The position numbers were made by a program, and so were the translations under genes. Of a DNA stretch of 64,000 nucleotides, positions 1-9,996 are shown piece by piece. This stretch comes from Pseudoalteromonas rubra (GTDB lineage Bacteria > Pseudomonadota > Gammaproteobacteria > Enterobacterales > Alteromonadaceae). The notes below the pieces were generated by a model that was not told the origin of the DNA, searched no databases, and saw only the letters and a program-made list of their open reading frames with translations. The stretch lies in assembly GCF_005886805.2 (NCBI RefSeq), contig NZ_CP045429.1:4310501-4374500 (forward strand), written 5' to 3'. Numbering within the stretch: the first letter of the stretch is position 1; each line of letters opens with the position of its first letter.

Positions 1-1074
1 ACCTGGGCGAATGCCTGGAATAAATGCGCCAGATTTCTTCAGGTTGTCTGCTGTCTCACGCGGGTTAAATACCAACGCAGTGTAGAAAAAGCAGAAGAAG
101 ATAATCGCTGCTGCAAGTACCATCGCATACAGAGGTTGACCGGGAGTCAACACTGCAGAGACAGCCTGCAAGAAGTCAGCAACTGGACCTTCACCTTGAC
201 CGAACCAGCTTGCAATTGTACCAGGGAACAAAATGATGCTGCTAGCAAAGATTGGTGGAATAACACCCGCCATGTTAACTTTCAATGGTAAATGCGTGCT
301 CTGCGCTGCGAAGACCTGACGACCTTGCTGACGTTTTGCGTAGTTAACAACGATACGACGCTGACCACGCTCAAAGAACACTACCAAATAAGTAACTGCG
401 AATACGATTACCGAAATTACAACCAAAGCTAATACATTCAGATCACCTTGACGCGCCATTTCTGCTGTCGAACCGATTGCAGACGGCAGGTTAGCTACAA
501 TACCAACAAAAATCAGAACAGAGATACCGTTACCAATACCACGCTCTGTGATTTGTTCGCCCAGCCACATCAGGAACATAGTACCGGTCACTAAACTCAC
601 CACAGCGGTGAAGTAGAAACCGAAACCAGGATTGACGACCAACCCATCCATCATATTAGGAAGGTTAGTTGCAATACCGATAGACTGGAATGTAGCAAGC
701 ACAAGCGTACCATAACGCGTGTACTGACTGATCTTCTTACGACCTTGCTCACCTTCTTTCTTAAGCTCTATCATCGCAGGATGTATGTGCGTTAATAGCT
801 GCATAATAATTGAAGCTGAGATATAGGGCATAATACCCAGCGCGAGTACCGAGGCACGCTCAAGCGCACCACCGCTGAACATGTTGAACATTTCAACAAT
901 GGTGCCCTTTTGTTGCTCGAAGAATTCGGCAAGTACGGCGGCATCAATCCCAGGGATCGGCACGAACGAACCTAAACGGTAAATAATGATAGCACCCAAT
1001 ACGAACAGTAGTCGGCGCTTCAGTTCCGCTAGCCCACTCTGTGCGCTTTGCATATCTTGACCTGGTTTAGCCAT
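1..1074 (-). CDS. secY: Protein translocase subunit SecY (partial, C-terminus outside window)
   Basis: Channel subunit of the SecYEG inner-membrane translocon. The reading frame opens with [10 protein letters not shown] and runs off the left edge, so about 358 N-terminal residues are present and the last roughly 80 are missing. Translation gives the family hallmarks: an early segment [25 protein letters not shown] in TM2, ERGIGNGIS, and the basic loop [13 protein letters not shown], with hydrophobic segments throughout. It is the last visible gene of the spc operon, 11 nt after rplO, the standard gammaproteobacterial position. Expression is presumably coupled to ribosomal protein synthesis. 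Confidence 0.97.
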   Translation of the reverse strand, partial: MAKPGQDMQSAQSGLAELKRRLLFVLGAIIIYRLGSFVPIPGIDAAVLAEFFEQQKGTIVEMFNMFSGGALERASVLALGIMPYISASIIMQLLTHIHPAMIELKKEGEQGRKKISQYTRYGTLVLATFQSIGIATNLPNMMDGLVVNPGFGFYFTAVVSLVTGTMFLMWLGEQITERGIGNGISVLIFVGIVANLPSAIGSTAEMARQGDLNVLALVVISVIVFAVTYLVVFFERGQRRIVVNYAKRQQGRQVFAAQSTHLPLKVNMAGVIPPIFASSIILFPGTIASWFGQGEGPVADFLQAVSAVLTPGQPLYAMVLAAAIIFFCFFYTALVFNPRETADNLKKSGAFIPGIRPG

Positions 1075-1085
1075 AGTGTACTTCC

Positions 1086-1520
1086 TTAGTCTTCTACCTT
1101 GCCTCCGGCAGCTTCGATAGCTTCGCGAGCACCTTTAGACACTTTAATGCCTTTAACGGTAACTGCGCGTGAAACTTCGCCAGATTTAACAACTTTTACG
1201 AACTGGATGTTCTTTTTAACAATACCAGCTGCTTGTAACGCGCTTACATCTACCGTATCGCCTTCAACTTTAGCGATTTCGTACAGGTTTACTTCAGCAG
1301 ATACTAGAGATTTGCGAGAAGTGAAACCGAACTTAGGCAGACGACGTTGCATAGGCATTTGACCGCCTTCGAAACCAACGCGTACTTTACCGCCTGAGCG
1401 TGATTTTTGACCTTTGTGACCACGACCACCAGTCTTACCAAGACCAGAACCGATACCACGGCCAACACGCTTACCAGCTGTCTTTGCACCAGCAGCAGGT
1501 GAAAGTGTATTCAAATGCAT
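1086..1520 (-). CDS. rplO: 50S ribosomal protein L15
   Basis: Large-subunit protein of 144 residues, the usual length. The N-terminus [13 protein letters not shown] and the Gly/Arg/Lys-rich stretch containing [19 protein letters not shown] are diagnostic; this extension penetrates 23S rRNA. The C-terminal globular part contains [14 protein letters not shown]. It lies between rpmD and secY in the conserved spc order, with only a few bases between neighbours, so it is cotranscribed. Confidence 0.98.
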   Translation of the reverse strand: MHLNTLSPAAGAKTAGKRVGRGIGSGLGKTGGRGHKGQKSRSGGKVRVGFEGGQMPMQRRLPKFGFTSRKSLVSAEVNLYEIAKVEGDTVDVSALQAAGIVKKNIQFVKVVKSGEVSRAVTVKGIKVSKGAREAIEAAGGKVED

Positions 1521-1524
1521 CGAA

Positions 1525-1704
1525 TTAACCCTCTACCTTAACCATGTAAGAAACTTGGTTGATCATACCGCGAACTGCTGGCGTATCTTCTAGCTCAACA
1601 GTGTGGTTGATACGACGTAAACCAAGGCCACGTAATGTAGCTTTATGCTTCGGTAAACGACCGATTGAGCTACGTACTTGAGTTACTTTTACTGTGTTTG
1701 CCAT
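1525..1704 (-). CDS. rpmD: 50S ribosomal protein L30
   Basis: A 59-residue protein starting [16 protein letters not shown] and ending SYMVKVEG, followed by TAA. The motif [16 protein letters not shown] is the bacterial L30 signature. It is short and easily missed, but it sits precisely in the gap between rpsE and rplO where L30 is always found in this operon. The stop lies 4 nt upstream of the rplO start codon. Confidence 0.97.
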   Translation of the reverse strand: MANTVKVTQVRSSIGRLPKHKATLRGLGLRRINHTVELEDTPAVRGMINQVSYMVKVEG

Positions 1705-1710
1705 GGTGTC

Positions 1711-2217
1711 TTACCCCAAAATTTCGTCAACGCTAAGACCACGTTTAGCAGCAATACCCTCTGGAGAATTCATGTTCTCTAGAGCTGAAACTGTTGCACG
1801 AACGATGTTGATCGGGTTAGTAGAACCGTATGCTTTTGAAAGTACGTTCTGAACACCAGCAACTTCTAGTACTGCACGCATCGCACCACCGGCGATGATA
1901 CCCGTACCTTCTGATGCAGGCTGCATGTATACTTTAGAACCAGCATGGCGACCCTTGATAGGGTGCTGCAAAGTATGACCGTTAAGGTCTACTGAGATCA
2001 TGTTACGACGTGCTTTTTCCATTGCTTTTTGAATAGCAGCTGGAACTTCACGTGCTTTACCGTAACCGAAACCTACTTTACCTGCGCCGTCACCAACTAC
2101 AGTCAGTGCTGTGAAGCTAAAGATACGACCACCTTTAACTACTTTAGACACACGGTTTACCGCGATTAGCTTTTCAGCCAATTCAGGCTGTTGTGCTTTT
2201 GCTTCTACGTTAGCCAT
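1711..2217 (-). CDS. rpsE: 30S ribosomal protein S5
   Basis: Small-subunit protein of 168 residues involved in decoding fidelity and mRNA helicase action at the entry tunnel. The N-terminal double-stranded-RNA-binding-like domain contains [33 protein letters not shown] (written here only as a landmark around residues 22-54), and the C-terminal domain has [20 protein letters not shown] and [12 protein letters not shown]. Start ATG and position between rplR and rpmD follow the standard spc order. Confidence 0.98.
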   Translation of the reverse strand: MANVEAKAQQPELAEKLIAVNRVSKVVKGGRIFSFTALTVVGDGAGKVGFGYGKAREVPAAIQKAMEKARRNMISVDLNGHTLQHPIKGRHAGSKVYMQPASEGTGIIAGGAMRAVLEVAGVQNVLSKAYGSTNPINIVRATVSALENMNSPEGIAAKRGLSVDEILG

Positions 2218-2226
2218 TGTCTACTC

Positions 2227-2577
2227 CTAGAATTGCAGACCGGCTTCACGCGCTGCATCAGCAAGCGCCTTCACACGGCCGTGATATTTAAAGCCACTGC
2301 GATCAAAAGCGATTTTTTCAACGCCTTTGTCAGCTACGCGCTCAGCGATTGCTTTACCAACTGCTTGAGCCGCTTCGATGTTGCCTGTGCCTTTAACTGT
2401 TTCAGCAATTGCTTTTTCAACAGTAGAAGCAGCAGCCAGTACACTACCCTCAGCGTTGATCACTTGAGCGTAAATGTGACGTGGCGTGCGGTGGATAACA
2501 AGGCGAGTTGTGCCCTGTTCGATAATATTTCTACGAGTGCGCTTAGCACGACGTAGACGAGCTGTTTTCTTATCCAT
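2227..2577 (-). CDS. rplR: 50S ribosomal protein L18
   Basis: A 116-residue 5S rRNA-binding protein. It begins [18 protein letters not shown], the basic N-terminal tail typical of L18, and carries [16 protein letters not shown] and the C-terminal [26 protein letters not shown]. Together with L5 (rplE, upstream in the same operon) it forms the 5S RNP. It is 9 nt from rplF and 9 nt from rpsE, consistent with one polycistronic message. Confidence 0.98.
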   Translation of the reverse strand: MDKKTARLRRAKRTRRNIIEQGTTRLVIHRTPRHIYAQVINAEGSVLAAASTVEKAIAETVKGTGNIEAAQAVGKAIAERVADKGVEKIAFDRSGFKYHGRVKALADAAREAGLQF

Positions 2578-2586
2578 CGTCTTACC

Positions 2587-3117
2587 TTACTTCTTCTTAG
2601 CCTCTTTACGACGCACGTATTCGTCAGCATAACGTACACCTTTACCTTTATAAGGCTCTGGCTCACGGTATGAACGAATGTTCGCAGCAGTTTGACCAAC
2701 AAGCTGCTTGTCTGCGCCCTTAACAACAATTTCAGTTTGGCTTGGAGCTTCGATAGTGATACCCGCTGGGATCTCGAAGTTCACTGGGTGAGAGAAGCCA
2801 AGAGTCAAGTCTAATACTTTACCCTTAACTGCTGCACGGTAACCAACACCTACTAGTTGTAGTTTCTTCTCAAAACCTTCGTTAGCACCAATGATCATGT
2901 TATTGATCAACGCACGTGCAGTACCCGCTTGAGCCCAAGCGTTAGCAACTTCACGTGGAGTTGTAGTGATAACGTTGTCGTTAAGTGAAACTTCAACCGC
3001 AGCATTGATAGTGCGCGTTAATTCACCGTTTTTGCCTTTAACTTTGATGTCCTGGCCGTTAACTGTAACTTCAACACCGGCAGGAACAGTAATAGGAGCC
3101 TTCGCTATACGAGACAT
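2587..3117 (-). CDS. rplF: 50S ribosomal protein L6
   Basis: Large-subunit protein of 176 residues with two tandem L6 folds. Recognisable segments are [17 protein letters not shown] at the start, [21 protein letters not shown] in the middle, [15 protein letters not shown] and the C-terminal signature around [21 protein letters not shown]. Normal length and normal place between rpsH and rplR. Nothing unusual. Confidence 0.98.
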   Translation of the reverse strand: MSRIAKAPITVPAGVEVTVNGQDIKVKGKNGELTRTINAAVEVSLNDNVITTTPREVANAWAQAGTARALINNMIIGANEGFEKKLQLVGVGYRAAVKGKVLDLTLGFSHPVNFEIPAGITIEAPSQTEIVVKGADKQLVGQTAANIRSYREPEPYKGKGVRYADEYVRRKEAKKK

Positions 3118-3130
3118 AGTTCCCCTCCGA

Positions 3131-3523
3131 TTAAGCTACAAAGCCAATGATTTCACCACCAACACCAGCGTTACGCGCAGCGCGGTCTGTCATCAGGCCT
3201 TTAGAAGTTGATACGATAGCGATACCTAGACCACCCATTACCTTTGGTAATTCGTCACGTCTCTTATAGATACGTAGACCAGGGCGGCTAACACGCTGGA
3301 TGTTTTCGATAACAGCTTTGCCTTCGAAGTACTTAAGTTCGATAGTCAATTCTGCTTTAACGTCACCAGATACTGCGAAGTCACCGATGTAACCTTCGTC
3401 TTTTAGTACCTTAGCAATAGCTACTTTCAGCTTTGAAGTTGGCATAGTTACAGATACCTTCTTCGCAGTCTGACCGTTACGGATGCGTGTAAACAAATCC
3501 GCAATTGGATCTTGCAAGCTCAT
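3131..3523 (-). CDS. rpsH: 30S ribosomal protein S8
   Basis: A 130-residue primary 16S rRNA-binding protein. The N-terminal [18 protein letters not shown] and the C-terminal [19 protein letters not shown] are the family signatures. In Escherichia coli S8 is the translational repressor of the spc operon, binding near the rplX-rplE junction; the same gene order here makes equivalent autoregulation likely, although the RNA target was not verified by folding. Confidence 0.98.
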   Translation of the reverse strand: MSLQDPIADLFTRIRNGQTAKKVSVTMPTSKLKVAIAKVLKDEGYIGDFAVSGDVKAELTIELKYFEGKAVIENIQRVSRPGLRIYKRRDELPKVMGGLGIAIVSTSKGLMTDRAARNAGVGGEIIGFVA

Positions 3524-3543
3524 GTCTTACTCCCGTGATTCTA

Positions 3544-3849
3544 TTACCAACTAGCCTTTTTAAGGCCAGGAATTTCACCGCGCATAGCAGCTTCGCGAAC
3601 TTTGATACGGCTCATGCCGAACTTGCGAAGGTAACCATGTGGGCGGCCCGTGATGTTACAACGATTACGTTGACGTGAAGGGCTAGAATCGCGTGGTAAA
3701 GACTGTAGCTTTAACACTGCATCCCAACGCTCATCATCAGATGCGTTAACATCGCTGATGATAGCTTTTAACGCAGCACGCTTTTCAGCATACTGAGCAA
3801 CTAATTTAGCACGTTTTACGTCACGTGCTTTCATTGAATTCTTTGCCAT
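3544..3849 (-). CDS. rpsN: 30S ribosomal protein S14 (long, zinc-free form)
   Basis: A 101-residue S14 beginning [17 protein letters not shown] and ending [11 protein letters not shown]. The core [18 protein letters not shown] retains a single Cys, so the zinc-ribbon CxxC pairs of the short form are absent; this is the long C-minus type usual in gammaproteobacteria. It lies between rplE and rpsH in the spc operon. Confidence 0.98.
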   Translation of the reverse strand: MAKNSMKARDVKRAKLVAQYAEKRAALKAIISDVNASDDERWDAVLKLQSLPRDSSPSRQRNRCNITGRPHGYLRKFGMSRIKVREAAMRGEIPGLKKASW

Positions 3850-3859
3850 AACCCTACCC

Positions 3860-4399
3860 TTACTTTTTGAATGGGAAGTTGAACGCTTCTAACAACGCAC
3901 GGCCTTCGTCATCTGTTTTCGCAGAAGTAGTGATTGTGATGTCCATACCGCGAACACGGTCGACTTTATCATAATCGATTTCTGGGAAGATGATTTGCTC
4001 ACGTACGCCCATAGAATAGTTACCGCGACCGTCGAAAGACTTTGCGCTAACACCGCGGAAGTCACGAATACGTGGCATCGCGATAGAGACTAGACGCTCT
4101 AGGAAATCCCACATACGCTCGCCGCGTAGGGTTACTTTACAGCCAATTGGGTAACCTTCACGGATCTTAAAGCCAGCAACAGATTTGCGTGCTTTAGTTA
4201 CCAGAGGCTTCTGACCAGAGATAGCTTCTAAGTCTGCTACTGCATTCTCTAGAATTTTCTTGTCAGCTAGGGCTTCGCCCACACCCATGTTTAGTGTGAT
4301 CTTTTCGATCTGAGGGACTTGCATGACAGAGCTGTAACCGAACTTTTCGAAAAGTTCTTTTACTACTTTGTCTTTGTACACTTCATGCAGTTTCGCCAT
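3860..4399 (-). CDS. rplE: 50S ribosomal protein L5
   Basis: A 179-residue 5S rRNA-binding protein. Signatures include [53 protein letters not shown] and the C-terminal [20 protein letters not shown]. It is 15 nt downstream of rplX. In E. coli the beginning of this gene overlaps the S8-binding control element; that position is conserved here by synteny only. Confidence 0.98.
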   Translation of the reverse strand: MAKLHEVYKDKVVKELFEKFGYSSVMQVPQIEKITLNMGVGEALADKKILENAVADLEAISGQKPLVTKARKSVAGFKIREGYPIGCKVTLRGERMWDFLERLVSIAMPRIRDFRGVSAKSFDGRGNYSMGVREQIIFPEIDYDKVDRVRGMDITITTSAKTDDEGRALLEAFNFPFKK

Positions 4400-4414
4400 C
4401 GTCTACTCCAACTA

Positions 4415-4729
4415 TTAGATAGTTTTACCAGTAGACTTGAAGAAACGGACTTTTTTACCGTCTTCAAATCTAAAACCTACACGATCTGCTTTGCCAGTTT
4501 CGGCATTAAAGATCGCGACATTAGATACGTCGATAGACGCTTCTTTCTCAACAATGCCGCCAGCTTGCTGTAGTTGTGGTACAGGCTTCTGGTGCTTTTT
4601 GATGATATTGATGCCTTCGACAAATACTCGACCAGTTTCAGTTACAAGTGAAAGCACTTTACCGCGCTTACCTTTGTCTTTACCGGCTAGTACGATTACT
4701 TCGTCATCACGACGGATTTTTGCTGCCAT
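4415..4729 (-). CDS. rplX: 50S ribosomal protein L24
   Basis: A 104-residue assembly-initiator protein of the 50S subunit. The N-terminal KOW motif is clear ([20 protein letters not shown]), followed by [15 protein letters not shown] and [13 protein letters not shown]. Second gene of the spc operon, 10 nt after rplN. Standard length. Confidence 0.98.
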   Translation of the reverse strand: MAAKIRRDDEVIVLAGKDKGKRGKVLSLVTETGRVFVEGINIIKKHQKPVPQLQQAGGIVEKEASIDVSNVAIFNAETGKADRVGFRFEDGKKVRFFKSTGKTI

Positions 4730-4739
4730 GATCGACTCC

Positions 4740-5108
4740 TTATAGTACTTCTGGTGCTAGTGAAACGATCTTCATGAACTTTTCGTTACGTAGTTCACGA
4801 GTCACAGGGCCGAAGATACGAGTTCCGATCGGCTGTAGGCTATCGTTAAGGATAACAGCAGCATTACTGTCGAAACGGATCAAAGAACCGTCTGGACGAC
4901 GAACGCCTTTTTTGGTGCGCACAACTACTGCGTTTTTAACATCACCTTTCTTCACTTTACCGCGAGGAATCGCTTCTTTAACAGAAACTTTAATGATGTC
5001 GCCAACCGCTGCGTAGCGACGGTGCGAACCACCTAAGACTTTAATACACTGCACTTTGCGAGCGCCGCTGTTATCAGCAACGTCCAGCTGAGTTTGCATT
5101 TGGATCAT
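4740..5108 (-). CDS. rplN: 50S ribosomal protein L14 (first gene of spc operon)
   Basis: A 122-residue protein starting [20 protein letters not shown], the canonical L14 N-terminus. The frame is open 18 codons further upstream, but this ATG is preceded by GGAG at a good distance and gives exactly the family length, so the longer form is rejected. Signatures [21 protein letters not shown] and [10 protein letters not shown] are present. Upstream there is no rpsQ-rpmC-rplP; the S10 operon is therefore not contiguous with spc in this genome segment. Confidence 0.97.
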   Translation of the reverse strand: MIQMQTQLDVADNSGARKVQCIKVLGGSHRRYAAVGDIIKVSVKEAIPRGKVKKGDVKNAVVVRTKKGVRRPDGSLIRFDSNAAVILNDSLQPIGTRIFGPVTRELRNEKFMKIVSLAPEVL

Positions 5109-5418
5109 CTTGATGAGCTCCGGTGTAATATACAACACGCCTAGATTTTGTTTAAAACCCAAGCATTTAGATTAATTTCCACTCAAATTACGAACGTGTC
5201 GTGCTTCAAGGGCGGGCAATTGTAACAGCAAAGCAGCGCTAAAGATAGTTCAATTTTTAATTAATTTGAGCAGGCTGCTGTGCTGAACTTGCTGTAAAAC
5301 AGGGATATGGGGACAAACCAAATCTTCACAAGTCACACTGCCAAACTAATTATGCAAAACAATTACAAAGGCTATCTACATAACTTCTTATCTGCGAACA
5401 AAAAATAGACTAATCAGG
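5109..5418. other. Intergenic region upstream of rplN, probable spc leader/promoter
   Basis: About 310 bp without a gene between rplN and the deacetylase, both on the minus strand. It must hold the promoter of the ribosomal operon here. On the minus strand a -10-like TACAAT (5219-5224) is followed by a GC-rich stretch resembling a stringent discriminator, but its -35 is poor. A second pair (TTAAAC, 17 nt, TATATT, 5127-5155) would place the start too close to the rplN ribosome binding site and is not credible. No terminator with a T-run was seen. Confidence 0.4.
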
Positions 5419-6252
5419 TTATTTGCGATGCATTTTTATGTAACTGGCCACCTTTTCGACAGTGTCTACCCAATAACCGTTTTCAGGTGTATTTAAATAT
5501 TGAATTAATTGTGACAGCACCCTTGCATCGACACTGTAACGGCCGTTTTCGCCCACCTCGTGTCCAGCCAGGATAATCCATTTGTTGTTTTCCCGCAGCG
5601 CTTCAAGGGTTGCTTTTAGCTCCTCAAAGGTCAGTCCATCCATTCTTATCCCGGTGAGTTGAGCGAAATCGGTATAAACGGGGTTGTTTGCAGTTTCATC
5701 CAGCCAGGTGCGGCCAGTCTCAAAATGCCGGTCAATCAGCGGGACGTAGCTTTTAACCTGTGCGCCCCGGCCAACAAAGGTATTACCACATGGGTAGGCA
5801 AAGCTTTTAGGCTCAACACCCAGCTGGGTTTTCAGATACTGGTTGGTGGTTAGAATATCCTGTTCCAGCCAGGCAAGATTAACCTGCTCCAGCCCCTTAT
5901 CCTGTGCTCTCAGCCAGTCGAAGTTACCGGTGCACAAATGAGACAACGTGTGATTGCCCAGCTCATGACCCATTTTTACCACCTTGCGCCAGTCCTTAAG
6001 GCGTGCCCCCACCGGTTCTGGCATCACGTAGAAAGTCGCTTTGATCCCGTGTTGTTCGAGAATAGGGATGCCCACGTCAAGTTGACTCTTTCGGGCATCA
6101 TCAAAAGTCAGACTAACCGCATTGCGTGCGCCCTGCGGGTATTGGAAAGTCGTCATATGCGATTGTTCAGTCGCACTGTGTGTGTCTGCCAGGACGCACG
6201 CATGGCTCAGCATACCGCATAGCAGGGTAAGAAGTTGTCGTTTATTTATCAT
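5419..6252 (-). CDS. Secreted polysaccharide deacetylase (NodB-homology, CE4)
   Basis: A 277-residue protein with an N-terminal signal peptide (MINKRQLLTLLCGMLSHACVLA). The NodB domain shows motif 1 TFDD (near residue 50, catalytic base and metal Asp) and motif 2 HTLSH (metal-binding His pair) within MGHELGNHTLSHLC; a later SFAYPCGN segment matches motif 3. The family removes N- or O-acetyl groups from glycans such as chitooligosaccharides, peptidoglycan or capsule using a divalent metal. The substrate cannot be told from sequence. An upstream GGAG supports the start. It stands alone between the spc operon and the AsmA gene. Confidence 0.88.
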   Translation of the reverse strand: MINKRQLLTLLCGMLSHACVLADTHSATEQSHMTTFQYPQGARNAVSLTFDDARKSQLDVGIPILEQHGIKATFYVMPEPVGARLKDWRKVVKMGHELGNHTLSHLCTGNFDWLRAQDKGLEQVNLAWLEQDILTTNQYLKTQLGVEPKSFAYPCGNTFVGRGAQVKSYVPLIDRHFETGRTWLDETANNPVYTDFAQLTGIRMDGLTFEELKATLEALRENNKWIILAGHEVGENGRYSVDARVLSQLIQYLNTPENGYWVDTVEKVASYIKMHRK

Positions 6253-6429
6253 ATGTCACTCCGGGTAAATGGTTCAGGGTCTTGGCGAGGAGGATATGAG
6301 TGTGACAAAGCCACGTATACTTCGGGACTTAAGGTTTTCTGAAGGATGCTTATGAAAGTGTTAAGGTTATGAATTACGAGCATAATACACCGGGCAGCAA
6401 GGCCCGATGTATTACCTGATTGACCGAGA

Positions 6430-8379
6430 CTATCCGCCAAAAAAGCCCTTTAACTTATCTTTGAGCTTCTCTTTAACCGCGTCTTTGGCTTTGTCTTTGG
6501 CCGCGCCACTTAAATCCAACTTAGTCTCCACTTGATGGAATGGCCCCTTAATTCTGACCGGGATTTTAAAGCCAGTGCTGTCATCCTGGCTCTGCTGGCC
6601 TTCAATGGTATCTACAATGCCGGTCACGACCCGATAGTTGACGTACGTTTTGGGCAGATCGACTTCCCCTTCTCCGGTGATGCGAATTAATGGACTTGCC
6701 AGATTCAGGTCGCGGTTACGACCAACCCCGTTAAGGAACTGGAAGCTTCCGGTCAGCGCAGAGAAATCTGTTTTCTGATCCGGGTCAAAATCGGCGTTCA
6801 CCCCCTCAGAAACCGAAGAGAAATTCCCTTTGAGCATTTCTTTTCCTTTGCGCACCATCTCCGCTAGGTTTGCTCCTTTGACACCCCCATCTTTAAACTC
6901 AAACGCCAGTTCGCCAGCCAGTGCCGAAACAAATTGCTTCTGACTGACACCTCGGGTCTCGAGGTCCCAGTTCAGGCTTCCCTTACCCAATACCTTGTCA
7001 AACCCTATTGCATCGGTCAAAAGCGGCTCGGCATTAATACCATTCAGGGCAAAATTGGTGGTCACCTGATAAGGCTTAGACGCGGCATTAACATGCACAA
7101 CCCCTTTGCCCTGTCCTTCATAGGCAGCAAACTTATCCATCGACAATTTTGCTTTGCCTTTGTTGAGCTGGACTGAGAACTGATTAGCACCCAGTTTAAT
7201 TTCTCTGGCACGTAAACCACTGGAGCGGATCACGACATTGGCATCCAGCATATTCAACGCCGACAGATCAATTTCACTGTCATCCCAGACAATCGGCTGT
7301 GGTTCACCCGGTGCGCTTTTGGGCTGCTCAGGTGCCTCAACCGGCTCTGGTAAATACGGGTTGAGGTCCAGCATCCCTAAATCCACATCCGCATTCACAC
7401 TCAGGCGTTCGCCTAGTGTGATCTCACTGCGTCCCTGAATGTCCAGCTTGTCCAGTTTGGCTTTTAAAGACTGCAGTGCAAATACGTTACTGGCAAAACG
7501 CATTTCTCCGGCTACTTCAAACTGATTAAACGCTTGAGGCTTCGCTTTCAGGTCAACCTTTTGCCACTGGGCAATGTCTTTCACTGAATCGCCAGATAAT
7601 GTCAGTGCCCCGCCGAACACTTTGCCCTGCTCAGTGATCTGGCCATCAAAGGTCAGATTCACCAGACGCGACTCCAACGCTTGAGAAAAGCTAAAGTCTT
7701 TACTTTCTATGGCTTTCGCGGGTGTATCAACCGTCATATTGAGCGCAAACGTTTCACCCTGAAAAGCCACCTTGCCATTTAACTCCAGCGCCTTATACAA
7801 CGAGGGGAGTGTAATCGTCAGTGCCAGGTCTGAAATCGCGTGCCGCGCACCTGATGTGGCATCGGCGTAAATCAGCTCTCCCCCATAAATAGCAACCTCA
7901 CCCAGCGCAATATCGAATCCTGTTGGCAGTACCACAGGACCCGACGCGCTCGGAGCCTGTTCTGCTGGCGCATCTGATGCGGTTCCTTTGCCTAACGCCA
8001 TGACCCAGTTGGCCTGACCTGCAGCGTTCTTTTCAAGCAGAATTTTTGGGTTGCGGATCACAAACTGCTCTAACTGGAACTCCCCTGAAAACAGAGAAAC
8101 CCAGGGAATGTGCACAGCCAACTGGTCCATCGTCAGCATATGTGGCTGACTGCCCCCAGGCATGTTCTCAAAGCGAACATCGTTGAGGACAATATTCAGG
8201 CGCGGCAGAATACTGAGCTCACTGTCGCCTGCAATGTCGAGCTTACGCCCGGTATTTGCTTCGACCTGTTGCTCCAGCTGCGCAATAATGGTCGAGGTCG
8301 GGATCAGCATAGGGGCGACCACAACAGCAATCACCAACACAAGTATCAGTGCGCCGACCAATTTGAGCACGCGTTTCAT
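6430..8379 (-). CDS. AsmA family protein
   Basis: A 649-residue protein with one N-terminal transmembrane helix (VLKLVGALILVLVIAVVVAP) followed by a large beta-rich periplasmic region. N-terminal signatures GRKLDIAGDSELSILPRLNIVLNDV and the C-terminal AsmA_2-like region are typical. AsmA-like proteins are implicated in lipid transport to, and homeostasis of, the outer membrane. The start was moved to the ATG at 8379 because AAGGAAGAG precedes it; seven extra codons are open upstream. The C-terminus is a Lys-rich tail. About 180 bp without a gene separate it from the deacetylase. Confidence 0.88.
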   Translation of the reverse strand: MKRVLKLVGALILVLVIAVVVAPMLIPTSTIIAQLEQQVEANTGRKLDIAGDSELSILPRLNIVLNDVRFENMPGGSQPHMLTMDQLAVHIPWVSLFSGEFQLEQFVIRNPKILLEKNAAGQANWVMALGKGTASDAPAEQAPSASGPVVLPTGFDIALGEVAIYGGELIYADATSGARHAISDLALTITLPSLYKALELNGKVAFQGETFALNMTVDTPAKAIESKDFSFSQALESRLVNLTFDGQITEQGKVFGGALTLSGDSVKDIAQWQKVDLKAKPQAFNQFEVAGEMRFASNVFALQSLKAKLDKLDIQGRSEITLGERLSVNADVDLGMLDLNPYLPEPVEAPEQPKSAPGEPQPIVWDDSEIDLSALNMLDANVVIRSSGLRAREIKLGANQFSVQLNKGKAKLSMDKFAAYEGQGKGVVHVNAASKPYQVTTNFALNGINAEPLLTDAIGFDKVLGKGSLNWDLETRGVSQKQFVSALAGELAFEFKDGGVKGANLAEMVRKGKEMLKGNFSSVSEGVNADFDPDQKTDFSALTGSFQFLNGVGRNRDLNLASPLIRITGEGEVDLPKTYVNYRVVTGIVDTIEGQQSQDDSTGFKIPVRIKGPFHQVETKLDLSGAAKDKAKDAVKEKLKDKLKGFFGG

Positions 8380-8589
8380 ATCTCTTCCTTTATAAATCAT
8401 CTATGACTCATTCTATGATAGCGATTTGGTTGATAAATTCACCTTCACCCCGGAAGATTTTTCAATCCGCCATATCTCGCATTGCACTTGTTGGAGATCC
8501 CGGTATGATCCACGCCCTTGTCAGTTTTACCGACCTTTCGCTAAACTGAATAGTCTGAATTAACCCTCTAGTTGGAGAACCGCTGCGAC

Positions 8590-9756
8590 ATGAAGAAGCT
8601 GCTCATTTCACCGTCGAATATGGCTTTGGGCGAACAAGAAAGTCAGATTTACCAGAACATCCTGAAACAGGCGACCGAGATCAGTCTCAACCTGATGGCC
8701 GTTAAGGTTGAAAATCATCCAGAAGACTTTCTGGGATGGTGCTATGAGCTATTGGATGTAGCTAAGAACCGCATTAATTTTGAGCTGCTGGACGATCATC
8801 AGTTGCCTATTGTGAAAAAACTTCAGGACATGCTGATCAGCGCTATCAGCTTTTTGCAGCTAAAAACACTGCGTATTGCGCCCTGGCCGATGATCTGCGA
8901 ATTCATTCGTCAGCGAGAATCAGAGCTGGCACTGACAGAACAGCTCAAGCTCATTGACTACCTGGCTGCGTTACGTGCTACGCCGTTGCAGGATATGATC
9001 AACGAAGACCGCCTAGCATTCAGTGGTAAACATGCTGCCAGCCTGGATACCGGTGTATATCAATTCGATGTGGAGTGGTTTGCCTCAACCAAAAGTGCCA
9101 AAGGATTCCATCAACTCCTGGCTGACTTGCCCGGTGAGTTTGATACGGCACTGGCTCATATTCCGCTCGAAGGCGAAGTCACTCAGCAGCACTATCAGGA
9201 GTTTGTACTGGCTTACCTGATGGCATTCGGTCACAGCGACGAAAAACCGACTCTGGCGCCTGCCACTCGCCTGCTTGCGATGCGCCGCCCGGATGTATTT
9301 ACTCCGCTGGTTAACAGCAAACTGGACGCCCTGTGTCAGGCGCTCGGCATTGCTAAGCTAACAAACCGAGATTTCGAACGTTACTGGCAGGATATTGTCG
9401 TGACCATTAATAAGATGCCTTGGTTTGCAACGGGCAATGCTGCAGACGAGTTTGAAGCCAGGTTGCGCGCCATTAAAGCCTTATTGCCATGCTTCTTTTT
9501 CTATGCGGACAAAGACACGCCACAAAGCTCCAACTACTATAAGCTGTTAAATAAGCCAAAACGGACAAGTTCTGGCAGCACCACCAGAACCACCCGCCGC
9601 AGCAAAGAGTCAGCAGAGACCTTAGTCGATCGGGCTCTGAGTGACGACAGCATTCCTGAACATATTCGTGCCAAGCGCGACTCTATCATCGCTGAAGTAG
9701 AAAAAGGCCGTAGCGTCGACGAAACCATTTCACTAATGCGTGCAATTTTCGGGTAA
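8590..9756 (+). CDS. Conserved hypothetical cytoplasmic protein
   Basis: A 388-residue protein I do not recognise with confidence. It has no signal peptide or transmembrane segment. The first 150 residues look mainly helical. Around residues 235-285 the pattern RRPDVFTPLVNSKLDALC, then LGI, then ERYWQDIV and INKMPWF resembles a segment I associate with the C-termini of some McrB-like or defence-related proteins; this is a weak impression only. A Ser/Thr/Arg-rich linker (SSGSTTRTTRRS, about residues 331-342) precedes a small helical C-terminal part. ATG at 8590 is preferred over the in-frame TTG at 8572; GGAG lies 12 nt upstream. It stands alone, divergent from the AsmA gene. Confidence 0.75.
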   Translation: MKKLLISPSNMALGEQESQIYQNILKQATEISLNLMAVKVENHPEDFLGWCYELLDVAKNRINFELLDDHQLPIVKKLQDMLISAISFLQLKTLRIAPWPMICEFIRQRESELALTEQLKLIDYLAALRATPLQDMINEDRLAFSGKHAASLDTGVYQFDVEWFASTKSAKGFHQLLADLPGEFDTALAHIPLEGEVTQQHYQEFVLAYLMAFGHSDEKPTLAPATRLLAMRRPDVFTPLVNSKLDALCQALGIAKLTNRDFERYWQDIVVTINKMPWFATGNAADEFEARLRAIKALLPCFFFYADKDTPQSSNYYKLLNKPKRTSSGSTTRTTRRSKESAETLVDRALSDDSIPEHIRAKRDSIIAEVEKGRSVDETISLMRAIFG

Positions 9757-9773
9757 CCGAACAATTTGTCCCT

Positions 9774-9804
9774 ATGATCAGGTAGTTATAATCTGCCTGA
9801 TCAT
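9774..9804. terminator. Hairpin downstream of the 8590-9756 gene
   Basis: ATGATCAGGTAG and CTGCCTGATCAT form a 12-bp stem (one G-T pair) with a 7-nt loop, starting 17 nt after the stop codon. There is no convincing T-run, so it may be an mRNA-stabilising hairpin or weak terminator. Confidence 0.45.
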
Positions 9805-9996
9805 TGTGCAACGACGAACAAAAATGCACCAGCGGCGTGCATCCAACCTTTTCCCCCTTATCTAAGCACGCTGCCTGCTTGAAAATATATTCATTTAAAT
9901 CAAGACAGTAAATTGGAACTTCGTCTTTTCTTCAAGGCTGGCTTAGCCATTGCAACCTCCCGGGCGACAACCACTTTGTGCTCCAGAGGACTCTAC

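Noticed and set aside
5127..5155. TTAAAC-17-TATATT promoter for rplN
   Set aside because: Transcription would start about at the ribosome binding site of rplN, leaving no leader.
5109..5162. 18-codon N-terminal extension of rplN
   Set aside because: L14 is 122 residues starting MIQMQT across bacteria, and a ribosome binding site precedes that internal ATG.
6249..6440. 63-codon minus-strand frame between the deacetylase and AsmA genes
   Set aside because: No ribosome binding site, no recognisable features and overlap with both neighbours.
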